From Kutzneria viridogrisea (lineage in GTDB: Bacteria > Actinomycetota > Actinomycetes > Mycobacteriales > Pseudonocardiaceae): a stretch of DNA of 64,000 nucleotides. A program made the translations under genes and the position numbers. The stretch lies in the NCBI GenBank assembly GCA_014138725.1, contig JACJID010000002.1, positions 1,750,001-1,814,000 on the forward strand. The letters run 5' to 3'. Below are positions 1 through 7,732 of the stretch, piece after piece. The notes under the pieces were generated by a model that saw only the letters and a list, made by a program, of their open reading frames with translations, was not told the origin of the DNA and did no database searches. Numbering within the stretch: the stretch's first letter is position 1; each line of letters starts with the position of its first letter.

Positions 1-1398
1 CGCGGCGAACTGGTCGCGCCGGACCGTGGCCAGCACCGAGGCGGCCTGCTCCCCGCCCATCACCGAGATGCGCGCGTTGGGCCACATCCACAGGAACCGG
101 GGCGAGTACGCACGGCCGCACATGGAGTAGTTGCCCGCGCCGAAGGAGCCGCCGATGACCACGGTGAACTTCGGCACCCGCGCGCAGGCCACCGCGGTGA
201 CCATCTTGGCCCCGTGCTTGGCGATGCCGCCCGCCTCGTACTCGCGGCCGACCATGAACCCGGTGATGTTCTGCAGGAACACCAGCGGCACGCTGCGCTG
301 GTCGCACAGTTCGATGAAGTGCGCGCCCTTGACCGCGGACTCGCCGAACAGGATTCCGTTGTTGGCCACGATGCCCACCGGGTGGCCGTGGATGCGCGCG
401 AACCCGGTGACCAGCGTGGTGCCGTACTCGCGCTTGAACTCGGCGAACCGGCTGCCGTCCACCACGCGGGCGATCACCTCGCGCACGTCGTAGGGCGTGC
501 GGGTGTCGGCGGGCACCACCCCGTAGAGCTGCCCGGGGTCCACGGCGGGTTCCTCGGTGGGCAGCACCTCCCACGGGCGGGGCGCGCGCGGACCCAGGGT
601 GCTCACGATGGTCCGCACGATCTGCAACGCGTGCGCGTCGTCCTCGGCCAGGTGGTCGGTGACGCCCGAGGTGCGCGAGTGCAGTTCGCCGCCGCCCAGG
701 TCCTCGGCGCTGACCTCCTCGCCGGTGGCCGCCTTCACCAGCGGCGGGCCACCCAGGAAGATCGTGCCCTGCCCGCGCACGATGACGGCCTCGTCACTCA
801 TCGCGGGCACGTACGCCCCGCCCGCGGTGCAGGAGCCCAGCACGGCGGCGATCTGCGGGATGCCGCGCGCGGACATGGTGGCCTGGTTGTAGAAGATGCG
901 CCCGAAGTGCTCGCGGTCGGGGAACACCTCGTCCTGGCGGGGCAGGAAGGCGCCGCCGGAGTCGACCAGGTACAGGCACGGCAGGTTGTTCTGCAGGGCC
1001 ACTTCCTGGGCGCGCAGGTGCTTCTTGACCGTGATCGGGTAGTAGGTGCCGCCCTTGACCGTGGCGTCGTTGGCCACGATCACGCACTCGCGGCCCGACA
1101 CACGGCCAACGCCGGTGATCACACCGGCCGCGGGGGCCTCGTCGTCGTACATGCCGTTGGCGGCCAGTGGGCTCAGTTCCAGCAGCGGCGAACCCGGGTC
1201 CAGCAGGGCGTCGACCCGCTCGCGGGGCAGCAGCTTGCCGCGCTCCACGTGCCGGGTCCTGGCCTTCTCCGGACCGCCCAGCGCGACCACGTCGAGCTTG
1301 GTCCGCAGCTGGGCGACGAGTTCGGCGTGCTCCTTGGTGTAGCGCTGGAAGGCCGGATCCGAAGGATCGGCGGCGCTGCCGAGGACCGGCGCGTCCAT
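1..1398 (-). CDS. Acyl-CoA carboxylase carboxyltransferase (beta) subunit, methylcrotonyl-CoA type, 3' end cut by window
   Basis: The frame stays open from an ATG at 1398 to the window edge (466 codons), so the C-terminus is missing; the family is about 530 residues. It reads as the biotin-dependent carboxyltransferase beta subunit that moves carboxyl from carboxybiotin to an acyl-CoA. Visible landmarks are [18 protein letters not shown] near the N-terminus, [11 protein letters not shown], the oxyanion region [42 protein letters not shown] and [19 protein letters not shown]. These match methylcrotonyl-/geranyl-CoA carboxylases better than propionyl-CoA carboxylases, which suggests leucine catabolism. 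A perfect 19-bp inverted repeat directly upstream, related to a site before the TetR gene at 2468, suggests TetR repression. Substrate assignment is inference. Confidence 0.9.
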   Translation of the reverse strand, partial: MDAPVLGSAADPSDPAFQRYTKEHAELVAQLRTKLDVVALGGPEKARTRHVERGKLLPRERVDALLDPGSPLLELSPLAANGMYDDEAPAAGVITGVGRVSGRECVIVANDATVKGGTYYPITVKKHLRAQEVALQNNLPCLYLVDSGGAFLPRQDEVFPDREHFGRIFYNQATMSARGIPQIAAVLGSCTAGGAYVPAMSDEAVIVRGQGTIFLGGPPLVKAATGEEVSAEDLGGGELHSRTSGVTDHLAEDDAHALQIVRTIVSTLGPRAPRPWEVLPTEEPAVDPGQLYGVVPADTRTPYDVREVIARVVDGSRFAEFKREYGTTLVTGFARIHGHPVGIVANNGILFGESAVKGAHFIELCDQRSVPLVFLQNITGFMVGREYEAGGIAKHGAKMVTAVACARVPKFTVVIGGSFGAGNYSMCGRAYSPRFLWMWPNARISVMGGEQAASVLATVRRDQFAA

Positions 1399-1418
1399 GG
1401 GCTTCCCTCACCGTCGAA

Positions 1419-1462
1419 GTTAGCGACCGTTAACCTGAGCCTCCAGGTTAACGGTCGCTAAC
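1419..1462. promoter_or_regulatory. Perfect 19-bp inverted repeat, probable TetR operator pair
   Basis: GTTAGCGACCGTTAACCTG (1419-1437) is repeated as its exact reverse complement at 1444-1462 with a 6-nt gap. Each arm contains the near-dyad TTAGCG-N2-CGTTAA. A very similar arm occurs at 2430-2448 before the TetR gene. It lies 21 nt upstream of the carboxylase start and could also form a hairpin. Confidence 0.7.
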
Positions 1463-1491
1463 TACTTCGTCCAGTCAGGGTGCGTGCCCGC

Positions 1492-2280
1492 TCAGCCGGT
1501 GGCCGAGCTCAGCGCGGGCAGGTAACCGCTCGCGTAGCCGCTGGCGTTGGGGTGGTAGGAGTTGACCACCGGCCAGCTCACACTGTTGATCCACCAGCTG
1601 GACGAGCAGATGCCGTGGCTGGTGAAGTTCGAGCGCACGTCGACGAACCGGAACCCGGCGCGACCGGCCGCCGCCGAGATCACCGAGTCCAGGCTGTCCG
1701 CCCCGCCGTTGATCAGGCCGCGGGAGGTGTCGCTCAGGCCCACCGAGCAGGAGCCGCCGAGCTGGTAGAAGCGCGGGTAGCCCAGCACGTACACGGTGGC
1801 GTTGGGGGCGTGGCTGCGGATCGCGCGGTAGGTGTTGTCCAGCAGCCCAGGCAGGGAGTTGTTGACGAAGTTGGTGGCGTTGTCGACCGCGGTGCGGCAA
1901 CCGGAGTCGCCACCGAGGATGCAGCTGCCCATGACGCTGGTGAACCCGGCGTCGTTGCCACCGATGGTGACCGTGACGACCGTGTTCGCCGAGCTGAGCG
2001 AGCCGACCTGGTTGTTGATCACATCCGAGGTCTTGGCGCCCGAGCAGGCCACGAAGGTGAAGTTCGAGACCGAGTGCGCCGAGGCCCACAGGGAGGGGTA
2101 ACTCTTCGCATTGCGGTCGCAGCTGTTGTCGTACGAGCCGGCGGTGCCCACACCGGCCGCATAGGAATCGCCGAGTGCGGCGTAGTTGACGGCCAGCGGC
2201 GCGGCACTGGCGAGAGCACCGCCAGTGACCACGGCGACCGCGCTGAGCGCAAGAGCCGAAAGGGTTCTGACCAAACGCAT
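1492..2280 (-). CDS. Secreted SGNH/GDSL hydrolase
   Basis: A 262-residue secreted esterase/lipase-like protein. The start at 2280 (MRLVRTLSALALSAVAVV) gives a clean Sec signal peptide of about 28 residues ending in an ALASA-type site and has a GGAGAG ribosome-binding site; a longer upstream reading has no signal character. Block I is ALGDSYAAG (catalytic Ser), block III is IGGNDAG (oxyanion Asn) and block V is NSYHPNASGY (His; the Asp normally sits three residues before it). Six or more cysteines suggest disulfides, as in Streptomyces-type extracellular SGNH lipases. It lies between the carboxylase and TetR genes, on the same strand as the carboxylase. The physiological substrate cannot be told. 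Confidence 0.88.
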   Translation of the reverse strand: MRLVRTLSALALSAVAVVTGGALASAAPLAVNYAALGDSYAAGVGTAGSYDNSCDRNAKSYPSLWASAHSVSNFTFVACSGAKTSDVINNQVGSLSSANTVVTVTIGGNDAGFTSVMGSCILGGDSGCRTAVDNATNFVNNSLPGLLDNTYRAIRSHAPNATVYVLGYPRFYQLGGSCSVGLSDTSRGLINGGADSLDSVISAAAGRAGFRFVDVRSNFTSHGICSSSWWINSVSWPVVNSYHPNASGYASGYLPALSSATG

Positions 2281-2429
2281 AGCAGGGGGCCTCTCCATCG
2301 AGGTGATGCGTATCACGAATATGGTGCCGCGCGGAGGCCGGGACCGGAAGGGCACACGCCAACTGTTGCCCGATCATTGGTGGAATAGGCATCTGACCAG
2401 AGTGGTCACTCGCCCGAACGGTGGCTGTT

Positions 2430-2450
2430 GTTAGCGCTCATTAACCTGGT
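2430..2450. promoter_or_regulatory. TetR operator half matching the carboxylase operator
   Basis: GTTAGCGCTCATTAACCTG (2430-2448) matches the arm at 1419-1437 at 16 of 19 positions and sits 18 bp before the GTG of the TetR gene, where bound protein would block transcription. It points to autoregulation plus control of the carboxylase. Confidence 0.6.
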
Positions 2451-2467
2451 GGTCTACGATCTGCCGC

Positions 2468-3067
2468 GTGCCGTTCGCCGAGCCCAACACGACGCGGTCC
2501 GCCTCCGGCGGGCAGCCTGGTTCACGGCGGGCGCAGATCCTGGCCGCGGCGGCGGAGCTGTTCGCAAGGCACGGCTTCCACGGGGTCGGCATCAACGACA
2601 TCGGCGCCGCCGTTGGCATCTCCGGCCCGGCCCTGTACCGGCACTTCCGCAGCAAGGACGCCATGCTCGGCGAGATGCTCACCTCGATCAGCGAGGTGCT
2701 GCTCGGCGGGGCGCTGGAGCGGGTGCGGACCGCCGAGGGGCCGCTGGCCGCCCTGCACGCGCTGATCGGCTGGCAGGTGGACTTCGCGCTGGACAACCCG
2801 GCCCTGATCACCGTGCAGGAACGTGACCTGGGCAACCTCGCGGACTCCGACCGGCAACAGGTTCGGGCGTTGCAGCGTCAATATGTCGAGGTCTGGGTAA
2901 GCGCGATCAGCCAGGTCGTGCCCGCTGCGGGCGAGCCCGCGGCGCGCGCGGCCTCGCACGCGGTGTTCGGGTTGATCAACTCGACCCCGCACTCCGCGCA
3001 CCTGGACCGCGGACAGATGGCAGAACTGCTGCACAGGATGGCCCTGGCCGCGGTCCGCGCCGCCTGA
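2468..3067 (+). CDS. TetR/AcrR-family transcriptional regulator
   Basis: A 199-residue regulator starting at GTG 2468. The N-terminal helix-turn-helix is clear: RRAQILAAAAELFARHGFHG, then INDIGAAVGISGPALYRHFR as the recognition region, followed by a ligand-binding helical domain. Its neighbours and the operator shared with the acyl-CoA carboxylase resemble local short-chain acyl-CoA regulators of streptomycetes (AccR is described as binding TTAA-N6-TTAA sites), so control of acyl-CoA catabolism is the best guess. The ligand is unknown. Repressor function is inferred from the position of the operators. Confidence 0.9.
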   Translation: MPFAEPNTTRSASGGQPGSRRAQILAAAAELFARHGFHGVGINDIGAAVGISGPALYRHFRSKDAMLGEMLTSISEVLLGGALERVRTAEGPLAALHALIGWQVDFALDNPALITVQERDLGNLADSDRQQVRALQRQYVEVWVSAISQVVPAAGEPAARAASHAVFGLINSTPHSAHLDRGQMAELLHRMALAAVRAA

Positions 3068-3114
3068 GCGGGCGGCGCGCTCCGCGCCGTGGCCGACATC
3101 AGGGGGAGTACAGG

Positions 3115-4083
3115 GTGAACACCGAGAGCCCGCGCACCGTCGCGTACATATTCCCGATCTTCAACGAGGCCGGGAACATCGACCTGCTGCACCGCACGGT
3201 CAGCGAGGTGGTCGCCGAGCGGTCCGACCGGTACCGGTTCAGCTTCGTCTACGTCAACGACGGCAGCGGCGACGACTCCGGGGACCGGCTGCGCGGGCTG
3301 GCCGAGGCCGACGAGCGGGTGACCGTGGTGGAGCTGTCGCGCAACTTCGGCCACCAGATGGCCGTGACCGCGGGGCTGGACCTGGTGGACGCCGACGCGG
3401 TGATCATCATGGACAGCGACATGCAGGACCCGCCGAGGGTCAGCCTGGAGCTGCTCGACCAGTGGGCGCAGGGCTGGGACGTGGTCTACGCCCAGCGCCG
3501 GTCGCGGCAGGACTCGCTGTTCAAGCGAGGCACCGCACGGGCCTTCTACTGGGTGTTGCGCAAACTGGCCTCGATCGACATCCCGGAGAACACCGGGGAT
3601 TTCCGGCTCATCGACCGCAAGGTGGTCGACGAACTGCGCAAGTTCCGCGAAAGGGACCGTTTCCTGCGCGGGCTCGTCAGTTATGTCGGATTCCGGCAGA
3701 CCGCCGTGCTTTTCGACCGGGACAAGCGCAACGCCGGGGTCACCGGTTATCCGCTGCGCAAGATGATGCGATTCGCCGCTGATGGGATACTCGGTTTCTC
3801 CGTCACCCCGCTGCGGCTGATCAGCCGCCTGGGCTACTTCATCAGCTTCCTGAGCTTCCTCGGCATCGTCTACGCGGCGACGGTGCGGCTGTTCTTCTCC
3901 GAGGCCGCCGTGCCCGGCTGGGCGTTCATCACCATCGGCATGTTCTTCCTCGGCGGCATCCAGATCATCATGCTCGGCGTGCTGGGCAGCTACATCGGCC
4001 GCACCTACGCGCAGACCCAGGGCCGCCCGCTCTACACGGTGGCCTCGGTCCGCACCGGGACGCAGGTGCGCAGCGCGGTCTAG
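3115..4083 (+). CDS. GtrB/DPM1-like family 2 glycosyltransferase, membrane anchored
   Basis: A 322-residue GT-A enzyme starting at GTG 3115 behind AGGGGGA. N-terminal catalytic domain (about 1-230): YIFPIFNEAGNI, the acidic motifs FVYVNDGSGDDS and VIIMDSDMQDPP (metal and nucleotide-sugar binding), and NTGDFRLIDRKVV. Two C-terminal membrane spans follow (about 240-265 and 272-300). The layout is that of polyprenyl-phosphate glucosyl/mannosyl transferases (GtrB, DPM1-like), which load one sugar on undecaprenyl or decaprenyl phosphate at the inner membrane face. No GtrA flippase is adjacent. The gene is convergent with the Ni/Co permease, separated by a palindromic element and what may be a degraded gene end. 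Sugar identity cannot be read. Confidence 0.88.
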   Translation: MNTESPRTVAYIFPIFNEAGNIDLLHRTVSEVVAERSDRYRFSFVYVNDGSGDDSGDRLRGLAEADERVTVVELSRNFGHQMAVTAGLDLVDADAVIIMDSDMQDPPRVSLELLDQWAQGWDVVYAQRRSRQDSLFKRGTARAFYWVLRKLASIDIPENTGDFRLIDRKVVDELRKFRERDRFLRGLVSYVGFRQTAVLFDRDKRNAGVTGYPLRKMMRFAADGILGFSVTPLRLISRLGYFISFLSFLGIVYAATVRLFFSEAAVPGWAFITIGMFFLGGIQIIMLGVLGSYIGRTYAQTQGRPLYTVASVRTGTQVRSAV

Positions 4084-4207
4084 CCCAGTTCCTCGCACAG
4101 CGCCTTTCCCGTCCAGGTTTGACGTGCCCCACGGCGCCAGGACATACCGCCAGTACTCGACATCCACAGTGGACAGATCGCGGCGGTAGCGGTCGGGCCG
4201 CCGGTGT

Positions 4208-4256
4208 CATGAAGGTGCCCTTTGGGACGTTGAGCGTCCTGAACGGCACCTTCATG
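4208..4256. repeat. Palindromic intergenic element, copy 1 (CATGAAGGTGCC family)
   Basis: CATGAAGGTGCC (4208-4219) pairs with GGCACCTTCATG (4245-4256); the core TTTGGGACG ... CGTCCTGAAC pairs imperfectly. It lies between convergent genes and would make a hairpin in either transcript. Five relatives lie at 9600, 15404, 20907, 31659 and 38974. Confidence 0.85.
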
Positions 4257-4289
4257 GCGTGCGGGTCGCGGGCGGGGCAGCCCCCTGCG

Positions 4290-5378
4290 CTACTCCTTGC
4301 CGGTCCACCGCTGTTCGATGCGGCCGAACCGCCAGACCGCGAGCGCGACGAGCCAGGTCAGCACGAACAGGCCCACCACGGCGAAGCCCACGTTGTTCAT
4401 GTCCAGGCCCCCGATCCACGCGAGCGGGCCGTCAGTGATGCCGAGCTTGTCCACCAGCAGGCCGATCAGCTCGATACCCCCGATCACCAGGGCCACCAGC
4501 ACCGACAGCCCGGTGACGGTCAGGTTGTAGAAGACCTTGCGCACGGGCTTGGCGAAGGCCCAGCCGTAGGCGAAGTTCATGAAGCAGCCGTCGAGCGAGT
4601 CGAACAGGCTCATGCCCGCCGCGAACAGCACGGGCAGGGTCAGGATGGCGTACCAGGGCAGGGCGAAGGCGGCGGCGCCACCGGCGAGCACGAGCAGGGA
4701 CACCTCGGTGGCGGTGTCGAAGCCGAGCCCGAACAGCAGGCCGGTCGGGTACATCTGCCAGGGCCTGGTGATGGTCTTGGTCAGCCCGCGCAGCAGCCGG
4801 TTCATGAAGCCGCGCTCGTCGAGGTGCCGCTCCAGCTCGGCCTCGTCCAGCTCGCCGCCGCGCATCCTGCGGAACACCTTGAGGATGTTCACCATCACCA
4901 CGAGGTTGATCACGCCGAGCAGCAGCAGGAAGAGCCCGGACACGGCGGTGCCGACGACCCCGGTCCAGCTGTGCAGCGGGGAGTCGTCGTTGGCGACCTG
5001 GTCGGCCAGCGCGCGCACGCCGAGCGCGAGCAGCACGCACAGGCCGAACACCACGCTGGAGTGCCCGAGGGAGAACCAGAAGCCCACTGAGAGCGGGCGG
5101 CGGCCCTCGGACATGAGCTTGCGGGTGGTGTTGTCGATGGCGGCGATGTGGTCGGCGTCGAAGGCGTGCCGCAGGCCGAGGGTGTACGCGGTCACCCCCA
5201 GCCCGATGCCGAACACCTGCCCGTCGCCGACCTGGTAGTTCATCGGGGACACCAGGAAGATCAGCGTGCCCCAGCCCACCACGTGCAGCAGCAGCACGAA
5301 CGCGGCCATGCCGCCGATGCTCAGCCACTCGCGCCGGTCCAGGGCGCGTGTGCCTGCCCGTTCGAGGGTGGCGGTCAT
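4290..5378 (-). CDS. HoxN/NixA-family nickel/cobalt permease
   Basis: A 362-residue secondary transporter for Ni2+ or Co2+. The start at 5378 (MTATLERAGTRALDRREW) follows a GTGAGG site. The family signature RHAFDADHIAAIDNTTRKLM (HX4DH type) lies in the second membrane segment. Further family motifs are FSLGHSSVVFGLC, GLGFDTATEVSLL and GMSLFDSLDGCFM. About eight hydrophobic segments are visible. Nickel supply for urease, hydrogenase or superoxide dismutase, or cobalt for cobalamin, is the usual role, but no dependent enzyme is in the window. An imperfect dyad at 5426-5439 could be a metal-responsive operator. Confidence 0.93.
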   Translation of the reverse strand: MTATLERAGTRALDRREWLSIGGMAAFVLLLHVVGWGTLIFLVSPMNYQVGDGQVFGIGLGVTAYTLGLRHAFDADHIAAIDNTTRKLMSEGRRPLSVGFWFSLGHSSVVFGLCVLLALGVRALADQVANDDSPLHSWTGVVGTAVSGLFLLLLGVINLVVMVNILKVFRRMRGGELDEAELERHLDERGFMNRLLRGLTKTITRPWQMYPTGLLFGLGFDTATEVSLLVLAGGAAAFALPWYAILTLPVLFAAGMSLFDSLDGCFMNFAYGWAFAKPVRKVFYNLTVTGLSVLVALVIGGIELIGLLVDKLGITDGPLAWIGGLDMNNVGFAVVGLFVLTWLVALAVWRFGRIEQRWTGKE

Positions 5379-5425
5379 GGCAGCCTCACCGTTCCTTCCC
5401 GCGTTCGACCCGCAACGGGCAGATT

Positions 5426-5439
5426 CTTGTACTTGCAAG
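5426..5439. promoter_or_regulatory. Possible metal-regulator (Nur-like) site
   Basis: CTTGTACTTGCAAG has CTTG/CAAG ends and TTGCA-like halves resembling Nur boxes. It lies 48 bp upstream of the permease start. Single weak site, low confidence. Confidence 0.25.
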
Positions 5440-5551
5440 CCTGTGGCGACAGCGGCAGTCGGGTTTCTCTCAGCACCAATTCGGCAAGTGAGCTCAACTA
5501 CGCCCGATCAGATCAACACAGGTGCACCGCTGCTGGCCGTTGTGCTGCAAG

Positions 5552-6061
5552 ATGGGGCCCGTGGAAGCAGATGATCCTCAACGGCGGCAGCGCATGGTCG
5601 AGACGGCAGGTGAGGCGCTCGCCGCCGCGCAGGCCGGGGACGACGGCGCCGCGATCACCCTGCTGACCACCTACGTGGACTCCGCGCCGGACGGGGAGGT
5701 GGACGGCAGGGAGCTGGTGCTCATGCTGTTCCGCGAGTGCAGCGAGATGGTCTCCGCGCTCGGCTCCGGCGGGGCCACCCCGGTGAAGATGCAGGTGTAC
5801 GACGCGTCCGGGGAGGAGGTCTCCATCGACGAGGCCGACCCGCCGGTGCGCACGGCGGTGCGGACCCTGCTCGCGCAGGTGCACGGGGATCAGGACGCGG
5901 CGCGCGCGCAGATCGAGATCGCGCTCAGCTCGGCCGAGCCCCCGGAGGTGGCGGCCGTGGTCATGCAGGCCCTGCGCTGGACGATCCGGCTCGCCGACGA
6001 GTGCACGAAGCGGGACCTGCCCGTGGCGGAGTGGATCAGCGCCGCCCTCGCCGAGGACTGA
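5552..6061 (+). CDS. Conserved-looking hypothetical protein, helical
   Basis: About 169 residues from ATG 5552; GTG at 5561 is an equally possible start and there is little Shine-Dalgarno signal. The protein is soluble, acidic and mostly helical, with no signal peptide, membrane segment or recognisable catalytic motif. The segment GDDGAAITLLTTYVD resembles TPR-like helices, and ALRWTIRLADECTKRD near the end is the most conserved-looking part. It diverges from the Ni/Co permease and ends at the first GGGACTCG repeat cluster. No function is assigned. Confidence 0.7.
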   Translation: MGPVEADDPQRRQRMVETAGEALAAAQAGDDGAAITLLTTYVDSAPDGEVDGRELVLMLFRECSEMVSALGSGGATPVKMQVYDASGEEVSIDEADPPVRTAVRTLLAQVHGDQDAARAQIEIALSSAEPPEVAAVVMQALRWTIRLADECTKRDLPVAEWISAALAED

Positions 6062-6071
6062 CCCCCACCCC

Positions 6072-6188
6072 CGCGAGTCCCGCTCAGCCGCGCGCGAGTC
6101 CCGCTCAGCCGTACCCGGACCTCGTCACGCTCCGTATGGCCGCTCACCGCAGGACGGGACTCGGCCGCCGGAGAGCGGGACTCGCCGG
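6072..6188. repeat. 21-bp-period GGGACTCG array 1 (four units, inverted)
   Basis: Two units reading GCGAGTCCCGCTCAGCC lie 21 bp apart (6073, 6094). Two units in the opposite orientation (GGGACTCG near 6155 and 6176) are also 21 bp apart. The halves can pair as a large hairpin. The array lies between convergent genes; relatives are at 40064 and 52240. Confidence 0.8.
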
Positions 6189-6189
6189 G

Positions 6190-6690
6190 TCAAGGGGTGA
6201 GCAGGGGCTGGATGCCGATGGCCTCGTGCAGGACGGTGGCCAGTGCGAGCAGCTCGCGGCGGGTCTCGGCGATCTCGGCGCGCACCTGCTGGGCGTGCTC
6301 CCAGGCGCGCTCGTGGGCCACGGCGCTGACGCCCCCGGGTCGGGTCGACTCCCACTCGGCGAGCGCGGGGTGCCACTTGGTCAGCAGCGGGCGCAGGGTG
6401 CTGTTGACCATGCCCACGGCCAGCCCGGCGAAGGTCAGCCCACCCGGCCGGTCGCGCGGGGCCAGGCCGGGACCGTACTGGCAGAGGATCTCCCTGGTCC
6501 TGCCGAATACCGCGTAAACGCTGTGCAGTTCCTCGCGAATGATTCCCGCGCCGGGTTTCTGCTCCACCGTCGTAATCCTCGTCGCGAGCTCGATGTAGAG
6601 CTCCCATGCCGCTTCGCACTCGGTCGGCGTCGGCGACCACACTCCGAAGTCCTCACTTCGCTGACTCACGCCAGATGCTCCTCGACTCAT
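6190..6690 (-). CDS. Stand-alone homologue of the C-terminal domain of the TIR/NB-ARC protein
   Basis: A 166-residue all-helical soluble protein. ATG 6690 overlaps the stop of the membrane gene upstream (ATGA), so the two are translationally coupled. It aligns by eye with residues 492-610 of the TIR protein encoded at 7733. IELATRI matches VELAHRV, IREELHSVYAVFGRTREIL matches LREAISSLHRVFSFTREQL, and LRPLLTKWHPALAEWE matches LRPFLSQWHPALRRFE. I know of no named family for this domain. Sharing it between a sensor-like protein and a small partner suggests homotypic assembly, as death-like or effector-associated domains do in conflict systems; that role is inference. No catalytic motif is visible. 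Confidence 0.8.
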   Translation of the reverse strand: MSRGASGVSQRSEDFGVWSPTPTECEAAWELYIELATRITTVEQKPGAGIIREELHSVYAVFGRTREILCQYGPGLAPRDRPGGLTFAGLAVGMVNSTLRPLLTKWHPALAEWESTRPGGVSAVAHERAWEHAQQVRAEIAETRRELLALATVLHEAIGIQPLLTP

Positions 6691-7394
6691 TCGGCACCAG
6701 TAGCCGGGTTTTCGATGCGCGAGCGATATCCGACTGATTCCCCGTTCAGGGGTTCCCGGTGGCTCGGAATCGGCGTCGCGACGGTGGGCCCCACCCGTGG
6801 TGGCGTGGTCGGACTGGGCAGGTTGTTGATCTCGTCGTTGCGGGCGCGCTCCCTGATCCGCTCGATCTCGGCGAGGTAGCGGCGCCTGCGCTCCCCGTCG
6901 GTGGCACCGAGCTGGTCGGGGTCGTCGACCAGCTTGCGCACCAGGCTGTAGACGCTGGACTCGTGCAGCCGGTACTTGCCGTAGTTCTCCTCCGCCTTGA
7001 ACGTCCTGTGCAGGCCGAACACCACGGCGCCGAACACCGACAGGGACTGCACGAGCAGCCGCGAGCCGTTGCCGTCGGAGACGTAGGGGATCAGGAACGG
7101 CAGGGACAGGGAGATCAGCACGGTCCAGCCGACGGCGTAGAAGTGGGCCGAGCCGTACAGCCACGCGCGCCGCTGCCAGACCCGCAGCACCGGCACCGTC
7201 CTGCGGTAGTGCGCAGCGGCCCAGGTGCGCAGTTCCTCACCGATCAGGTCGGCGTCCGCGAACGGTCCGTCGGCGTTGCCGCCCGCGGTGGACACGGTGA
7301 ATGTGGGACGCATGTGATGTACGACGAGTACGGCGCTGGAAAGAGCCAGAACGGCCACTAATCCCAGTCCGATGACCCAGGGGTCGAACACCAC
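6687..7394 (-). CDS. SLATT-like membrane protein, candidate effector
   Basis: About 235 residues from GTG 7394, preceded by GGATGG; an upstream GTG at 7475 would place a TTGACA-like promoter inside the gene. There is one N-terminal span (about 7-26), then a helix RTWAAAHYRRTVPVLRVWQ, a closely spaced pair of spans (about 87-105 and 112-130), a post-membrane helix HESSVYSLVRKLV and a charged tail. The two-span core followed by a conserved amphipathic helix resembles the SLATT/DUF4231-type domains predicted to form pores in bacterial conflict systems. It overlaps the next gene by 4 nt and is divergent from the TIR gene. SLATT assignment is by layout, not a profile match. Confidence 0.6.
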   Translation of the reverse strand: MVFDPWVIGLGLVAVLALSSAVLVVHHMRPTFTVSTAGGNADGPFADADLIGEELRTWAAAHYRRTVPVLRVWQRRAWLYGSAHFYAVGWTVLISLSLPFLIPYVSDGNGSRLLVQSLSVFGAVVFGLHRTFKAEENYGKYRLHESSVYSLVRKLVDDPDQLGATDGERRRRYLAEIERIRERARNDEINNLPSPTTPPRVGPTVATPIPSHREPLNGESVGYRSRIENPATGAE

Positions 7395-7732
7395 GCACCA
7401 TCCACGGACAGCTGCCGAAAAGCGCAGGGGGCTGAATCTGAAGTCCTGTGTGTCAAGTGCGGCAGCGTAGCCCACTGTTGTGGTGTAAGCCCATGGTCAC
7501 GGAACGCGTACGGTTTGGAATTCACCGGCGAAATCCACAGACGGTGACCCGGCACCGGCATCCGGAGGAGGTTTGCCGACAGCTGACCGACCACCGGCAG
7601 TCACCGCGACCCCGGATCGACCGCACAGAGTCACTGCACCTCACCACTTTTGGCAACCAGGTGGCTTGGAATTCACCCGTCCGTCAGGCTGCATGGTGTC
7701 CCCCATCTGTGTAACCAAGGAGCGCGAGTCAC
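7395..7732. promoter_or_regulatory. Divergent promoter region with duplicated TTGGAATTCACC
   Basis: 338 bp without a convincing gene, less GC-rich than its surroundings. The exact 12-mer TTGGAATTCACC occurs at 7515-7526 and 7666-7677. On the minus strand a TTGACA lies near 7456. AAGGAG at 7719-7724 serves the TIR gene. Confidence 0.5.

Noticed and set aside
5400-5520. Cobalamin riboswitch before the Ni/Co permease
   Set aside because: No B12-box or conserved aptamer core is visible in the short leader.
7395-7475. Longer start (GTG 7475) for the SLATT-like protein
   Set aside because: The extra N-terminus (GYAAALDTQDFRFSPLRFSA) contains a TTGACA promoter-like sequence and has no ribosome-binding site. 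GTG 7394 is preferred.
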